Origin: Semisulcospira habei
Taxonomy: Eukaryota; Mollusca; Gastropoda; Semisulcospiridae
NCBI GenBank assembly: GCA_036245525.1
Contig: BTPG01000003.1
Span: forward strand, 158,077,778-158,141,777
Length of the DNA stretch: 64,000 nucleotides
Direction: 5' to 3'
The notes below the pieces were generated by a model. The model worked only from the letters and a program-made list of their open reading frames with translations. It was not told the DNA's origin and searched no databases. Within the stretch, counting starts at the first letter, position 1, and each line of letters starts with the position of its first letter. Positions 21,159 through 30,218 of the stretch are shown here, one piece after another. Made by a program: the position numbers and the translations under genes.

Positions 21159-21240
<82 letters not shown>
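21159..21240. repeat. (GT)n microsatellite forming a polypyrimidine-like exon boundary
   Basis: Pure GT of about 80 bp, preceded by (TTTTG)n. Its final tgtag serves as the acceptor of GPCR exon 4. An almost identical (GTTTT)n-(GT)n structure lies at 47763-47858. Confidence 0.9.
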
Positions 21241-21241
<1 letters not shown>

Positions 21242-21243
<2 letters not shown>

Positions 21244-21400
21244 TACCGGTGATGCTCCAGGCCTTTCTTGTGGAGCTACTGATGGGGACGTGTGTGTTCA
21301 TGCGCGGCAGGCGTTACTTGACATCCAGCAGTTTTGTCGGCGGGTGTGGCTCCACCTCTTACTTCCTGACTGCAAAGACCAGCTGCATTAAACGGGTTCG
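21242..21400 (+). CDS. Rhodopsin-like GPCR, exon 4 (rest of TM5, ICL3)
   Basis: The acceptor is the tag ending 21241. The first base completes the split codon from exon 3, and the frame then reads LPVMLQAFLVELLMGTC followed by basic residues (MRGRRYL), as expected for the inner end of TM5 and the start of ICL3. The 3' boundary is not clear: the frame stays open to 21452 across a poly-C run, and candidate donors are weak. TM6, TM7 and the NPxxY motif were not found downstream, so the gene either continues beyond the window or is truncated by the insertions. Confidence 0.6.
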
Positions 21401-22269
21401 CTGCCCCCTCCCCCCCCCCCCCACCAACGCACATACAAACCTCCTGCGCTAACTAACCTGTACAGTGCTTCAGCAAAAGCGTTTTTCAGCCACATGAGAC
21501 TCAGCTGGTAGGATAATATATACGAGGTCAGGCACTGGCGCAGGACTAAGCTCACTCACGCGGCAACCAGCAAGGGCCCAGATCGACTTCAGGATCCAAT
21601 GGCACGTAATTTTCAATAGCCACTACCTGTCTTTCGTAGCCATAGCGGCTATGTTTGAGCTGTTTAAGCCCCTCGCAAACATCGCGCTGCAATGCAGAAG
21701 AACTGTTGGCCGACAGTTGCTGGCTTGGAAAATGTCCAGCAACTGGCGGCGAGTGTTCCAAGATTAATCCCTTCACTGCCGAGAAAAAGTGAACACAATC
21801 CAACTGCAAGAAACATAGATCCTCATGAGCCCCCGCGACTGCGGAGGCTCATGATCTATGCCTCTTGCTGAGACCAATTTGTATCCATGTTTTTTGGACG
21901 GCTGTGGCTTTTGGTCGTCGAATGAACAAACATTTCTGAAACAGATATGTACCTGAGTTGTTCTCCAGAACTGGTTGGGGCAGACCACTTTTATTTTCTT
22001 GCTTACATTTTTTGGGCAGCTTCTAGATGAATGACTATGTCACAAATCCATCAAATATATGCCAAAGAATCATCTGAATCAGAGTCGGGCACATAAGGGA
22101 TCTACAAAATGTGAAAATTTGAATAAAACTTCTTAAAAAAGGTCGCAAAATAGCGTCTTGAAAGTTTCCACTGATCACCTACTCGCGGAAGTTTCATGTT
22201 ATCAAATCCATACAGTACTTGTCCTTTAAATTGCTTTTTTTGTTGTTGAAATGATGCCAACTATATCCC
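21401..22269. other. Intron with P2-bearing repeat, no gene
   Basis: Contains the P2 hairpin at 21801-21871 and its TTAA-type left flank at 21764. Nothing else is recognised. Confidence 0.5.
21801..21871. repeat. Palindrome, family P2
   Basis: ctgcaagaaacatagatcctcatgagcc pairs with ggctcatgatctatgcctcttgc. The preceding 40 bp are homologous to 20634-20674. Confidence 0.75.
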
Positions 22270-25200
22270 TTACAATGGCGCCGAAACATGGCGACTTGGT
22301 GCTGCGCTCTTTGTTTTGTTGCTGTTGTCCGTTTTCTGTGTGAGTGGTTCCTCGTCGACTCGTCTACAGTGTGACAGAGAGATGTAGCTACTGTTTCGTG
22401 AGATTTTGGGTGAATTTGGAGCAAGTTTAACACAAAAAATCAGCATGCTTGACTGTGTCAATGACATTTTTGTTCCATCAAAACACGTGCGTAAACGTGG
22501 TAGACGTGGTGGCGCGGCACTGGTTAGACTACGTCGGCGCAAACATAGACCTGTATTGCCAAGCATGATGTCGCAAATGTACGATCGCTTCGTAATAAGA
22601 CAGATAAACTTCTGTGCCTACTGTAGTCGAAGCGTGAATTCAGAGACTGATGTGTGTTGTTTCTCTGAAACTTGGTTAGATACATCTGTGCCTGACTCTG
22701 CTGTAGCACCCCCATGCTTCACCATCATTCAGGTCTGATCACTGTTCTATTTTATCCAGCAAGGGCAAAGGGGGCGGGGTGAGCTTTCTCGTGAATAACC
22801 AGTGGTGCACGAACGTGAAAGTACTGTCCCCGTACTGTTCCCTTGACCTAGAAACTCTTACAATAAAGTTCCGTCCTTTTTAGCTGCCCAGGGATTTTTC
22901 GTTTGTCATCCTTACCGCTGTGTATATTCCTCCTCAAGCCAACACAGCCACTGCCATTAGTCAGCTTCCTGATCATTATTTTTACTGAGCACGAAAACTC
23001 AAGTCCAGATTGTTTTTCACTTGTCGCTGGGGATTGTAACAAAGCTAACCTACGGGGGGAAACAAAACTAGTACGTTCAGCAATTGACATGCGCTACGAG
23101 AGGTGACAATATTCTCGATCACTGCTATTCAACTATCAAGAACGCTTTCCGTTCATTCGCACGCGCACCTCTTGGCAACTCTGATCATAACATGATCTAC
23201 TTAGTCCCGTCCTACAAGCAACAAATCAAGCGTGAAAAGCCCGTCAAGCGCACGGTGCGCAAATGGACGGAAGTGCTGCGGCGGAGACACTTCGCGGCTG
23301 TCTTGAGGCTACGGACAGTGGCGTGTTCAGAGACTTGTAGCTTCGGACATTGACGAATACACGGAGACCGTGACAGATTACATGAAATTTCGTGAGAACC
23401 AGTGCATTCCAACCAAACCTCTCGTGCAGTATCCGAATGACAAGCCCTGGTTCAATAGTGCCATCAAACAAAAAGTGAAAGCTAAAGACGATGCATTTTT
23501 ATCAGGAGACAAACAACAATACAACAAAAGGCAAAATATGACTTACAGCGATGCATCAAAATTGCTAAGATGAGCAACCGTAGTAAACTTGAAAGTGGTC
23601 TATCCACAAACAACACACATGACTTATGGCAAGGGATACAGAAAATTACCACCTACAAGCAAGCATCTAAACCAGCAGAAATACAAGACCACACTCTTTA
23701 CCAGACAAACTCAACGTGTTTTACAGCAGATTTGACAAGCAAAATGACCACCACCACCTTCCCCACCCCTTCCCCAGCCCCCTCCCCTGTGTTGCATACA
23801 CCCAGTGACGATGACACTCCGCCTTTTGTCTATGAACACGATGTCAAGCGAATGTTTGAGAGGTTGGATGTCCGCAAAGCTGCAGTTTCCGAATAAAATT
23901 TCGCCCAGCCTGCTCCGTCTCTGTGCTAGCCTGTTCTCAAATGTTTTCACTGACATCTTTAATTGGTCCCTCAGAATCTGTAAATACGGTTCCACTATGC
24001 GTCAAATAATCGGTTATCATTCCGGTCCCGAAAAAAAGTCAGTTTCCTCCCTTAACGATTACAGGCCTTTTGCCCTAACGTCTGTCATTATGAAAACGTT
24101 TATAGTGTCTGGTTCTGCAACACACTAAAACGGTTATCCCACCCACCTTTGATCCCTACTAGTTTGCCTATCAGGCGAATCGCACAGTGGAGGACGCCGT
24201 TTTCCTGGGTCTTCATCGTTCACTGGAACACCTTGAGAAGGCCAACACGTATGTCAGGGCATTATTTGTGTACTACAGTTCCGCATTTAATATTATTGTG
24301 CCGTCCAAGCTCTATGAGAAACTGATCCAGCTACGGTTTGATAGTTCGCTATGTCAATGGATCATCGATTTTCTGTCAGGTAGACCTTAGGTAGTCAGAG
24401 TTGGTCCGTGCAGTCACCATTCAGACCCAGGGAGTCGGCAATCAGGTGGATGTAACCACTCATCTGGTTCATGTAGTAGCTTGGTGCACCCCAAGGTTGC
24501 GTTTTGTCCCATATGTTATATTATCTTTTTACCCATAATTGTACTGTTTGTACATCAGCTCCCTTATAGTTAAATTCGCTGACGACACCACTGTTGAAGG
24601 TTTTATTTTAAACAACAATGAAACGGCATGCAGAGAGAGGGTAGATCTACGTGTTGGCTGGTGTTCTAACAACAACCTTAACCTGAATGTGTCTAAAACC
24701 GAAGAAATAGTCATGGATTTCAGAAAAATAAAAAATGACATTGTTCCCCTCACTATTCATAGTAGCCACGTTGAAACTGTTGATGTTGTAAGTTTCTCGG
24801 CACCCACATCTCAAACGATCTTAAATGGGAGAAACAAGTTGATTCTTTGGTGAAAACATCACAGGAAAGACAGTATTTTCTCAGACGTCTCAGTTAAAAC
24901 GTTTGACGTCAGCAGACATATTATGACCAACTTCTCCCGGGCAGTTATTGAAAGTATTTTGACCTTCTCCCTGACCGTGTGGTTTGGCAGTACCACACAG
25001 AAAGAGCGATCCAAATTAAACAGAGTACTAAAAACTGCATCGAAAATCATAGGTACTGATTTGCCCTCTTTGGAGTCCTTCTTCCACGAAAGAATGCTAA
25101 AAAAAAATAATAATAATAATAAAAAAAAAAAAATAAAAAGGCTAGATCCATCCTCCGAGATGATTCGCACCCAGTTAAAGTACCATTACGCATAACTCTG

Positions 25201-25488
25201 AAGGCGCATTTCAGCAACAATTGTGTTTGTTATGCCTTGTCGAAACACCTAATGAACTTTAACAGCAGTTGGGACACGCAGCAAAGGCACATGCGTAATC
25301 ACACTTATTTATTCTGCGCTGCCTTTAGCCTGTCAGTCTATGTTTAGCTTTTTCTCGCACCGATATCGTTGTATTTCTAGAATGGAGAGGAGTGAAGTCA
25401 TTGTCAATTTACTTAATAGGAAGATGACGTGTACTGAACTGGATTGCCCCTTGTCTAAATGAAACACAGCTAGACCTGTATGTAGAGT

Positions 25489-25843
25489 ACCCCCACCCGG
25501 GTCTGCCCTGGGGGACTTGGGTGGGGTTAACTACTTTTAGTTCCCAGGGTCACCCTGGTCAGCCCCACAGGGTGGGTTTTCCCTTCTATTCTGGGGCATG
25601 TGTTTCTGTCTACCCTTGGTCCATTCACCTGTCTTTTTCTTTTTAAACTCTCCCTACTGTCTGCGCTGCCTGTAGCTCTTGATATTGGATGTGTGTTGCT
25701 AAATGGTCTTAGGTTTATTTAGCGTATTAGACCGGCTGGTTACATACGTTCAATATTCTGTTTATTTTTTTTCACAAGCAGTGCAGGCAAGTCCTGAGAA
25801 AGTCTTGTTGCTGTCGGGACGTTAAGCAATACACAACCAACCA
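25489..25843 (+). mobile_element. SINE-like retroelement with 15-bp TSD, inside the LINE remnant
   Basis: A 355-bp element from acccccacccgggtctgccc to ttaagcaatacacaaccaacca. It is flanked by acctgtatgtagagt at 25474-25488 and 25844-25858. It is the same family as 3771-4134 in the opposite orientation. The insertion separates the LINE's post-RT region from its C-terminal piece. Confidence 0.85.
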
Positions 25844-26239
25844 ACCTGTATGTAGAGTGTCGTAATCATCTGTTACAGAATTGTATCGTTGAACAGTTAC
25901 GGCGGTAGTGGGCCTTCAATGAGTTGTTTGAGATGTTGCAGTCAGGGTACCCCTACAGAGCGATAAGAACATGCAAGAGTCGTTTTAAGAACAGTTTTTA
26001 CCCAACTGCTGTCCAGATTTTTATGATGCAAACAAACGCCAAACCTGATCCATCCGTCCCACTGTTTACTATAATGTATATACAGTATTGTCCAGCTATC
26101 AGCATAATATTTCATCTGTGATGCAAGTGACCTATTTTATATTGCGATATGTCTTCTGTAATTTGTGTCACTGTGGAATCGTTTTTATTGCCTTTACGTT
26201 TAGACCACAATAGTTATGAACGTATGCGGGTGTATGCGA

Positions 26240-26240
<1 letters not shown>

Positions 26241-26306
<66 letters not shown>

Positions 26307-26310
26307 TGTG
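26241..26310. repeat. (GT)n microsatellite
   Basis: About 70 bp of GT in the 3' UTR region of the LINE remnant. Confidence 0.9.
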
Positions 26311-26615
26311 CATGTGAGCAGCTCAATTTTATTTTGATGTGTTTTATATTCTTCTTTTTAAGTTGCGCAGCATCAAGACGATTTCCTAAATCTATTTTTA
26401 CATATGGCAATAAAGTTCTATATTATCTTATCAAGGTATGTCAAAAGAATAAATGTGTTTTTGTTGTCTTGCTGCATCACTGTGGCTGTAAAAATACCCG
26501 TCCCGTTCTTACAGCCGATGTCACGTTTCTGACGCATTTTTGGGAACTCCTACCTAGTCATTAAGAAATGTGCAATTTCAAGAAGAACAAATCTAAAGTA
26601 TGTAATACCAAGAGA

Positions 26616-26830
26616 AGAGATGGATAATATGAGAGGAAAAGGGAATTTTCTACCGACCTCATAATTCCATTGTTTTTGACCACAAATCGCTCATCTAATA
26701 ACACACCCCATTTTTCTAGGATTTTCTTTATTTTTTTTCAGTAAAATAAAGATTTTTAAAACCAATGCCATTCATGACTAAAGCAAAATTAACCCCCGAG
26801 CTAATTAATCCATCAGTTATGTAAGTGTGT
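26616..26830. repeat. Polinton left terminal inverted repeat
   Basis: Matches the reverse complement of 51504-51719 with only scattered differences (for example taccgacc against tgctgacc). It begins AGAGAT and ends cagttatgtaagtgtgt. The leading AG matches the usual Polinton end. Confidence 0.92.
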
Positions 26831-26895
26831 ACATTTTGAATGTGTATTTAATATATTTAATTATAGTTTCAAAAATTAATATTTTTTATTATAAA

Positions 26896-27417
26896 ATGAA
26901 CCAAGACGAATTACTTCTTCTAAACCATATAAACACTGTGGAAAACAAAGATTTAGACTCGAAAAAACAGCGCCTTCTCTCTGTAGTTGATGCAGGGAAG
27001 TCAAAGGCTTATCTCGGAAAACAATACATGACAGAAGATATTGAATCTCTAACCACTGACGAGCTAATAAAACTTCATTCTAAATATGAAAACCACATCG
27101 CTTCACTAATGACTCGTGATTTGAGTCGATCACTTGTATGCCTATACACAAAAGCAGTGAGTCACTTTTTACCTGTAGACACTGACAGTCTATCACACGA
27201 CCTTGAAAGCAATCCTATTGTTTCAAGTTCAATTGGTAAATTAGCATGCGTCATGTTTTACAAGTTTGGAAATTACCTTGCACCTGTCGTAACATTGCTT
27301 GTTACCGGGAGTCATATTGATTTTTCAAAATTAAATTTTACTGCAGTAGAAAATGGACGAGACCCAGACGACTCCACAACAGAACCCTGTTTTGACACAG
27401 GTTCCAACGGTGACTAA
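26896..27417 (+). CDS. Polinton small protein 1, unknown function
   Basis: ATG at 26896 (context TTATAAAATGAACC), 173 codons. The start at 26827 would extend into sequence next to the TIR and is less likely. The N-terminal half is polar and probably helical; residues about 115-145 contain hydrophobic stretches (LACVMFYKFGNYLAPVV, TLLVTG), so membrane contact is possible. It overlaps the start of the next gene by 65 bp in another frame, compact packing as in viral genomes. No family is recognised. Confidence 0.6.
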   Translation: MNQDELLLLNHINTVENKDLDSKKQRLLSVVDAGKSKAYLGKQYMTEDIESLTTDELIKLHSKYENHIASLMTRDLSRSLVCLYTKAVSHFLPVDTDSLSHDLESNPIVSSSIGKLACVMFYKFGNYLAPVVTLLVTGSHIDFSKLNFTAVENGRDPDDSTTEPCFDTGSNGD

Positions 27418-27829
27418 GACTAAAAGTCCAGGAAGGGTAGAGGCTGGAAAAAGATTAGCCGAATATAACAGACAAAAAAAATTACAGCTTCAAGCGCAAA
27501 CAGAAAAGGCTCATGTAACTGACCCACCATCAGGACCATCAGGACCAGTGACAATACCATCAGGACCAACACCATCGGGACCGTCACTACCCACACACCC
27601 ACATCAGAGACAAACAACCCAGTCTAACCCCGACCCTGAACCTGAAATAACAAAATATATAGTTGCTGGATTTGTTGTCTGATTTGGTTACGTAGGTTAC
27701 CAATTATACAAAAAATACAAACCACAGACTCGTACAGTGTCCAAAAAATTAGACACTCCAAAAACAAAACCAGAAGTCGCCACATTACCAGTAGCATCCA
27801 AAGCCGTTGACCCATTTTATATGCAGTGA
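27353..27829 (+). pseudogene. Polinton small protein 2 (Pro-rich, one TM), in-frame TGA
   Basis: Starts at ATG 27353. The N-terminal part is basic (GRVEAGKRLAEYNRQKK), followed by Pro/Gly/Ser-rich repeats (GPSGP, IPSGPTPSGPS) at about residues 60-85. A hydrophobic segment near residue 103 is interrupted by TGA at 27680-27682. The same frame continues through GYVGYQLYKKYK to TGA at 27827-27829. The layout (basic tail, Pro-rich linker, C-terminal TM) suggests a virion or membrane accessory protein; the function is not known. Confidence 0.6.
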
Positions 27830-27863
27830 TTAATTTTTTATTTTAATTTTTATTGCCTAAGAA

Positions 27864-28093
27864 ATGAACGACTCAAAGAACTTGATGAACCTTGTTTATC
27901 ACTCTGCCGTAATCAGCGACTAGCAGTAGCTTATTCTATGCTGGGAAAAAGTCTACTCAAAATGAAATCAGCAGACCTGAGTAGATTAGACTTTGAAGAC
28001 AGCGCTAAGCTAATTGCTGTTGTAACAGCGTCAATTGCGACGAAAGACTTTCTCGTCAAGCAAGGAATTATTCCAGAAAATATATCTATGTAA
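27864..28093 (+). pseudogene. Polinton small protein 3, frameshifted near its start
   Basis: ATG at 27864 is followed after a few codons by a shift in the A-run near 27876-27880. The downstream frame is then open to TAA at 28093 (ELDEPCLSLCRNQRLAVAYS, LGKSLLKMKSADLSRLDF). It would be about 76 residues. The frame without the shift has no usable Met until 27928. Conserved-looking, helical, no domain recognised. Confidence 0.55.
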
Positions 28094-28104
28094 ATAAAAA
28101 TATT

Positions 28105-28548
28105 ATGGCGACACTAGCTGTTATTGTTGGTGGTGCCATGGTTAACGCCCTGGCTTTCAGTGGATCAAATTATCTCTTTTCGAAAGTGGGTAGAGAAGAA
28201 TCAGCAGAAAAAATGAAACGTCACAATGAGGCATCAGAAAAACTTGCTCAAGCCCAGCAGGAATATGAAAAGAATAGAATTGAAAAACTTGATTTCATCA
28301 ATGAAAAACTCCGACTTGAAGGTCACGCACAACATACATTTTCTAATGTCGATGACGCAATTCGTGAATACTATCTTGTCACAGGTAATGACATGTCTAT
28401 CCCAAAACCAAAACTTAGCGACTACTATCAACCTAGCACACAACAACAACAACAAAACGGGGAGATAATCTTTGTTCTAGTGGGAATGACATTTGTATTT
28501 TTTACAGGACTTTATATTGCTAGAAAAAATGAAAGACCCCGGGGTTGA
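28105..28548 (+). CDS. Polinton conserved membrane protein, unknown function
   Basis: 147 codons from ATG 28105 (AATAAAAATATTATGGCG context). A hydrophobic N-terminus (MATLAVIVGGAMVNALAF) is followed by a charged coiled-coil-like middle (residues about 30-75), a KLSDYYQPS stretch, a poly-Gln tract and a C-terminal TM helix (IIFVLVGMTFVFFTGLYIA). It overlaps the integrase start by 20 bp. The two-TM layout with a charged middle recurs in Polinton-type elements as far as I recall; the role is unknown. Intact here. Confidence 0.65.
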   Translation: MATLAVIVGGAMVNALAFSGSNYLFSKVGREESAEKMKRHNEASEKLAQAQQEYEKNRIEKLDFINEKLRLEGHAQHTFSNVDDAIREYYLVTGNDMSIPKPKLSDYYQPSTQQQQQNGEIIFVLVGMTFVFFTGLYIARKNERPRG

Positions 28549-30218
28549 AAATAAACTATCGAAAATATATTACTCACCATCAGGGTATTGGAAAGGAGCA
28601 ACCGCTATTCAGAAATTACATGCTGCTGTGGGCGGAGATATAACACTCAATCAAGTCAAACAATGGTTACAAAAACAGGCAATTTGGCAGATATATCTCC
28701 CTGCTCCAAGAAAAATAACAAGACCCCATTTTGAAAACACTACCCCAAATGACACACATCAAATGGACCTCCTGTTTCTTCCACATGACACAATAAGAAA
28801 AAAGCGTTACAAATACGCATTAACTGTCGTAGACATAGCTTCAAGGTACAAAGACGCTGAACCCATATCTGACAAAACAGCCAGTACAGTTGCTACAGCA
28901 TTAACAAAGATATATAGTCGAGGCCCTTTAAGATACCCCAGACTTGTACAAGTTGATGACGGATCTGAATTCAAAGGTGCTGTTAATCAGTTATTTGCAA
29001 AGCATGGCGTACTGGTTAGACGAGGCATTCCAGGCGCACACAGATCACAGGCAATTGTTGAGAACTTAAACAAACAGTTATCAGAAAGACTTTTCAGTTA
29101 CCAGTATTCAAAGGAACTCATGCATGACACCCGTAACATGGAGTGGGTAAAGAGATTACCATCTGTGATAAAAGCAATGAATAACGAAGGTCACCCTAAA
29201 CCTGCTGATGCTATTAAATTGAAAACAATTACAGAGCCAAAAACAGGACCAACCCCAGCACTCGACACAAGTTTATTTACTAAACAGGTAAGATATTTAC
29301 AGTGGAGTCCGCTTAACACAAATTTTTGGGGACACGGAAAATCACTTCGTGTTAACCGTATTTTGTGTTAACCAATATGGCCTGAAAACTGATCACGGCC
29401 CTCAAGGAGAAAATGTGTAAGATGTGTGCGTGAATGAGTACCAGGTTAAAAGTGCACATTATCGTACTTTCTATGCATACCTTCAGCTCGCTAGGAAAAC
29501 ACAAGGAAACGTGTACAGCTCGAGTATTTAATGTAAATCCATCAGGTAAAATCCATACTAAGTTACAATCCTCAGGTAAAAGCAACACAGGCTGAAGTAC
29601 AATCCCGCATCGGTAAAAGGGTTGTGTTGGTACACGAATGATACAACATGAATACAGTACAGAAATGCTAGCCAATGAGAAGACAGATTACAACAGCCGA
29701 AGGCTATTCAGCCAATCACAGACTAGAGTTCGCTCTGATCTGTCATGTGTACTTCCACAGCGCGAGAGCGACACGTGAATTGGTTTTCGGTGAATGGAAT
29801 CTGTGTTCGTGTTAAACAGGTGAATAATAGTGAAATTGCCCTGGTTGGGAACCGAAACCAGCTTCGTGTAAAGCAAAATTTCGTGTTAAGCATTTCGTGT
29901 TATCAGTGAAATTTTAATACAGAATAAGAAGGCCGTCGGCCGGGAATGCAAAAACGGTTCGTGTTAACCGGAATTTTGTGTAAAGCGAGTTCGTGTTAAC
30001 TGGACTCCACTGTATATCAACCAGGAGAATCAGAAAATGACGTCAGGCGCAGGGCACCCGACCCCATCTGGTCAACGTCTGTACATAATATAAAAAAAAT
30101 AGTCCCCAATCCTGACGTGACAATATATTACCTGTACGACCCTGCACCACAAAGGGCATTTGTCAGAGAAGAATTACAGATTATTCCCCCAGACACCATT
30201 ACTCATTTCAGTAACTAA
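28529..30218 (+). pseudogene. Polinton retroviral-type integrase, interrupted by a MITE
   Basis: The likely start is ATG 28529 rather than 28493. The N-terminal region is followed by an rve catalytic core: Asp80 (HQMDLLFLP), Asp143/144 (QVDDGSEF) and Glu178 (AIVENL), a DD35E triad. A basic C-terminal part follows. The frame is broken by a 713-bp insertion (29300-30012) with TA on each side. Beyond it, from 30013, the frame reopens with integrase C-terminal character (REELQIIPP) and ends at TAA 30216-30218. It would insert the element by joining 3' ends to target DNA. Its end overlaps the polymerase gene tail to tail by 45 bp. Confidence 0.88.
29300..30012. mobile_element. Tc1/mariner-superfamily (pogo/Tigger-like) MITE
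   Basis: 713 bp between TA dinucleotides (29298-29299 and 30013-30014). Ends CAGTGGAGTCCGCTTAACAC and the complement of gttaactggactccactg. The subterminal regions carry further cgtgttaa repeats (29352, 29807, 29870-29900, 29970, 29990). There is no transposase. Leaving it out, with one TA, restores the integrase frame, which confirms the boundaries. Confidence 0.88.

Larger units (their letters stand above)
22270..26437 (+). pseudogene. Degenerate CR1/L2-group (Rex1/Babar-like) LINE
   Basis: Plus-strand pieces in all three frames follow the order of one LINE ORF. Endonuclease pieces include CFSETWLDTSVPDSA (about 22660), a FSLVAGDCNKA block (about 23020) and NSDHNMIYLVP (about 23180). RT pieces include NDYRPFALTSVI (about 24053), ALFVYYSSAFNIIVPSKL (about 24260), KFADDTT (about 24570) and SKTEEIVMDFRKI (about 24690). 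The post-RT region FSLTVWFGSTTQ with a LPSL block is near 24990, and the C-terminus SRFKNSFYPTAVQI near 25980. The 3' end has a ggcaataaagttctat signal near 26405. Many stops and frameshifts and one nested SINE-like insertion make it a dead copy. Confidence 0.8.

Noticed and set aside
22406..22738. Possible independent small gene at the start of the LINE remnant
   Set aside because: Its second half is an endonuclease fragment of the LINE, so it is part of that pseudogene.
26606..26615. A 6-bp Polinton target duplication
   Set aside because: Only AGAGA (5 bp) matches on both sides; extending to 6 gives aagaga against agagat, so 6 bp cannot be claimed.
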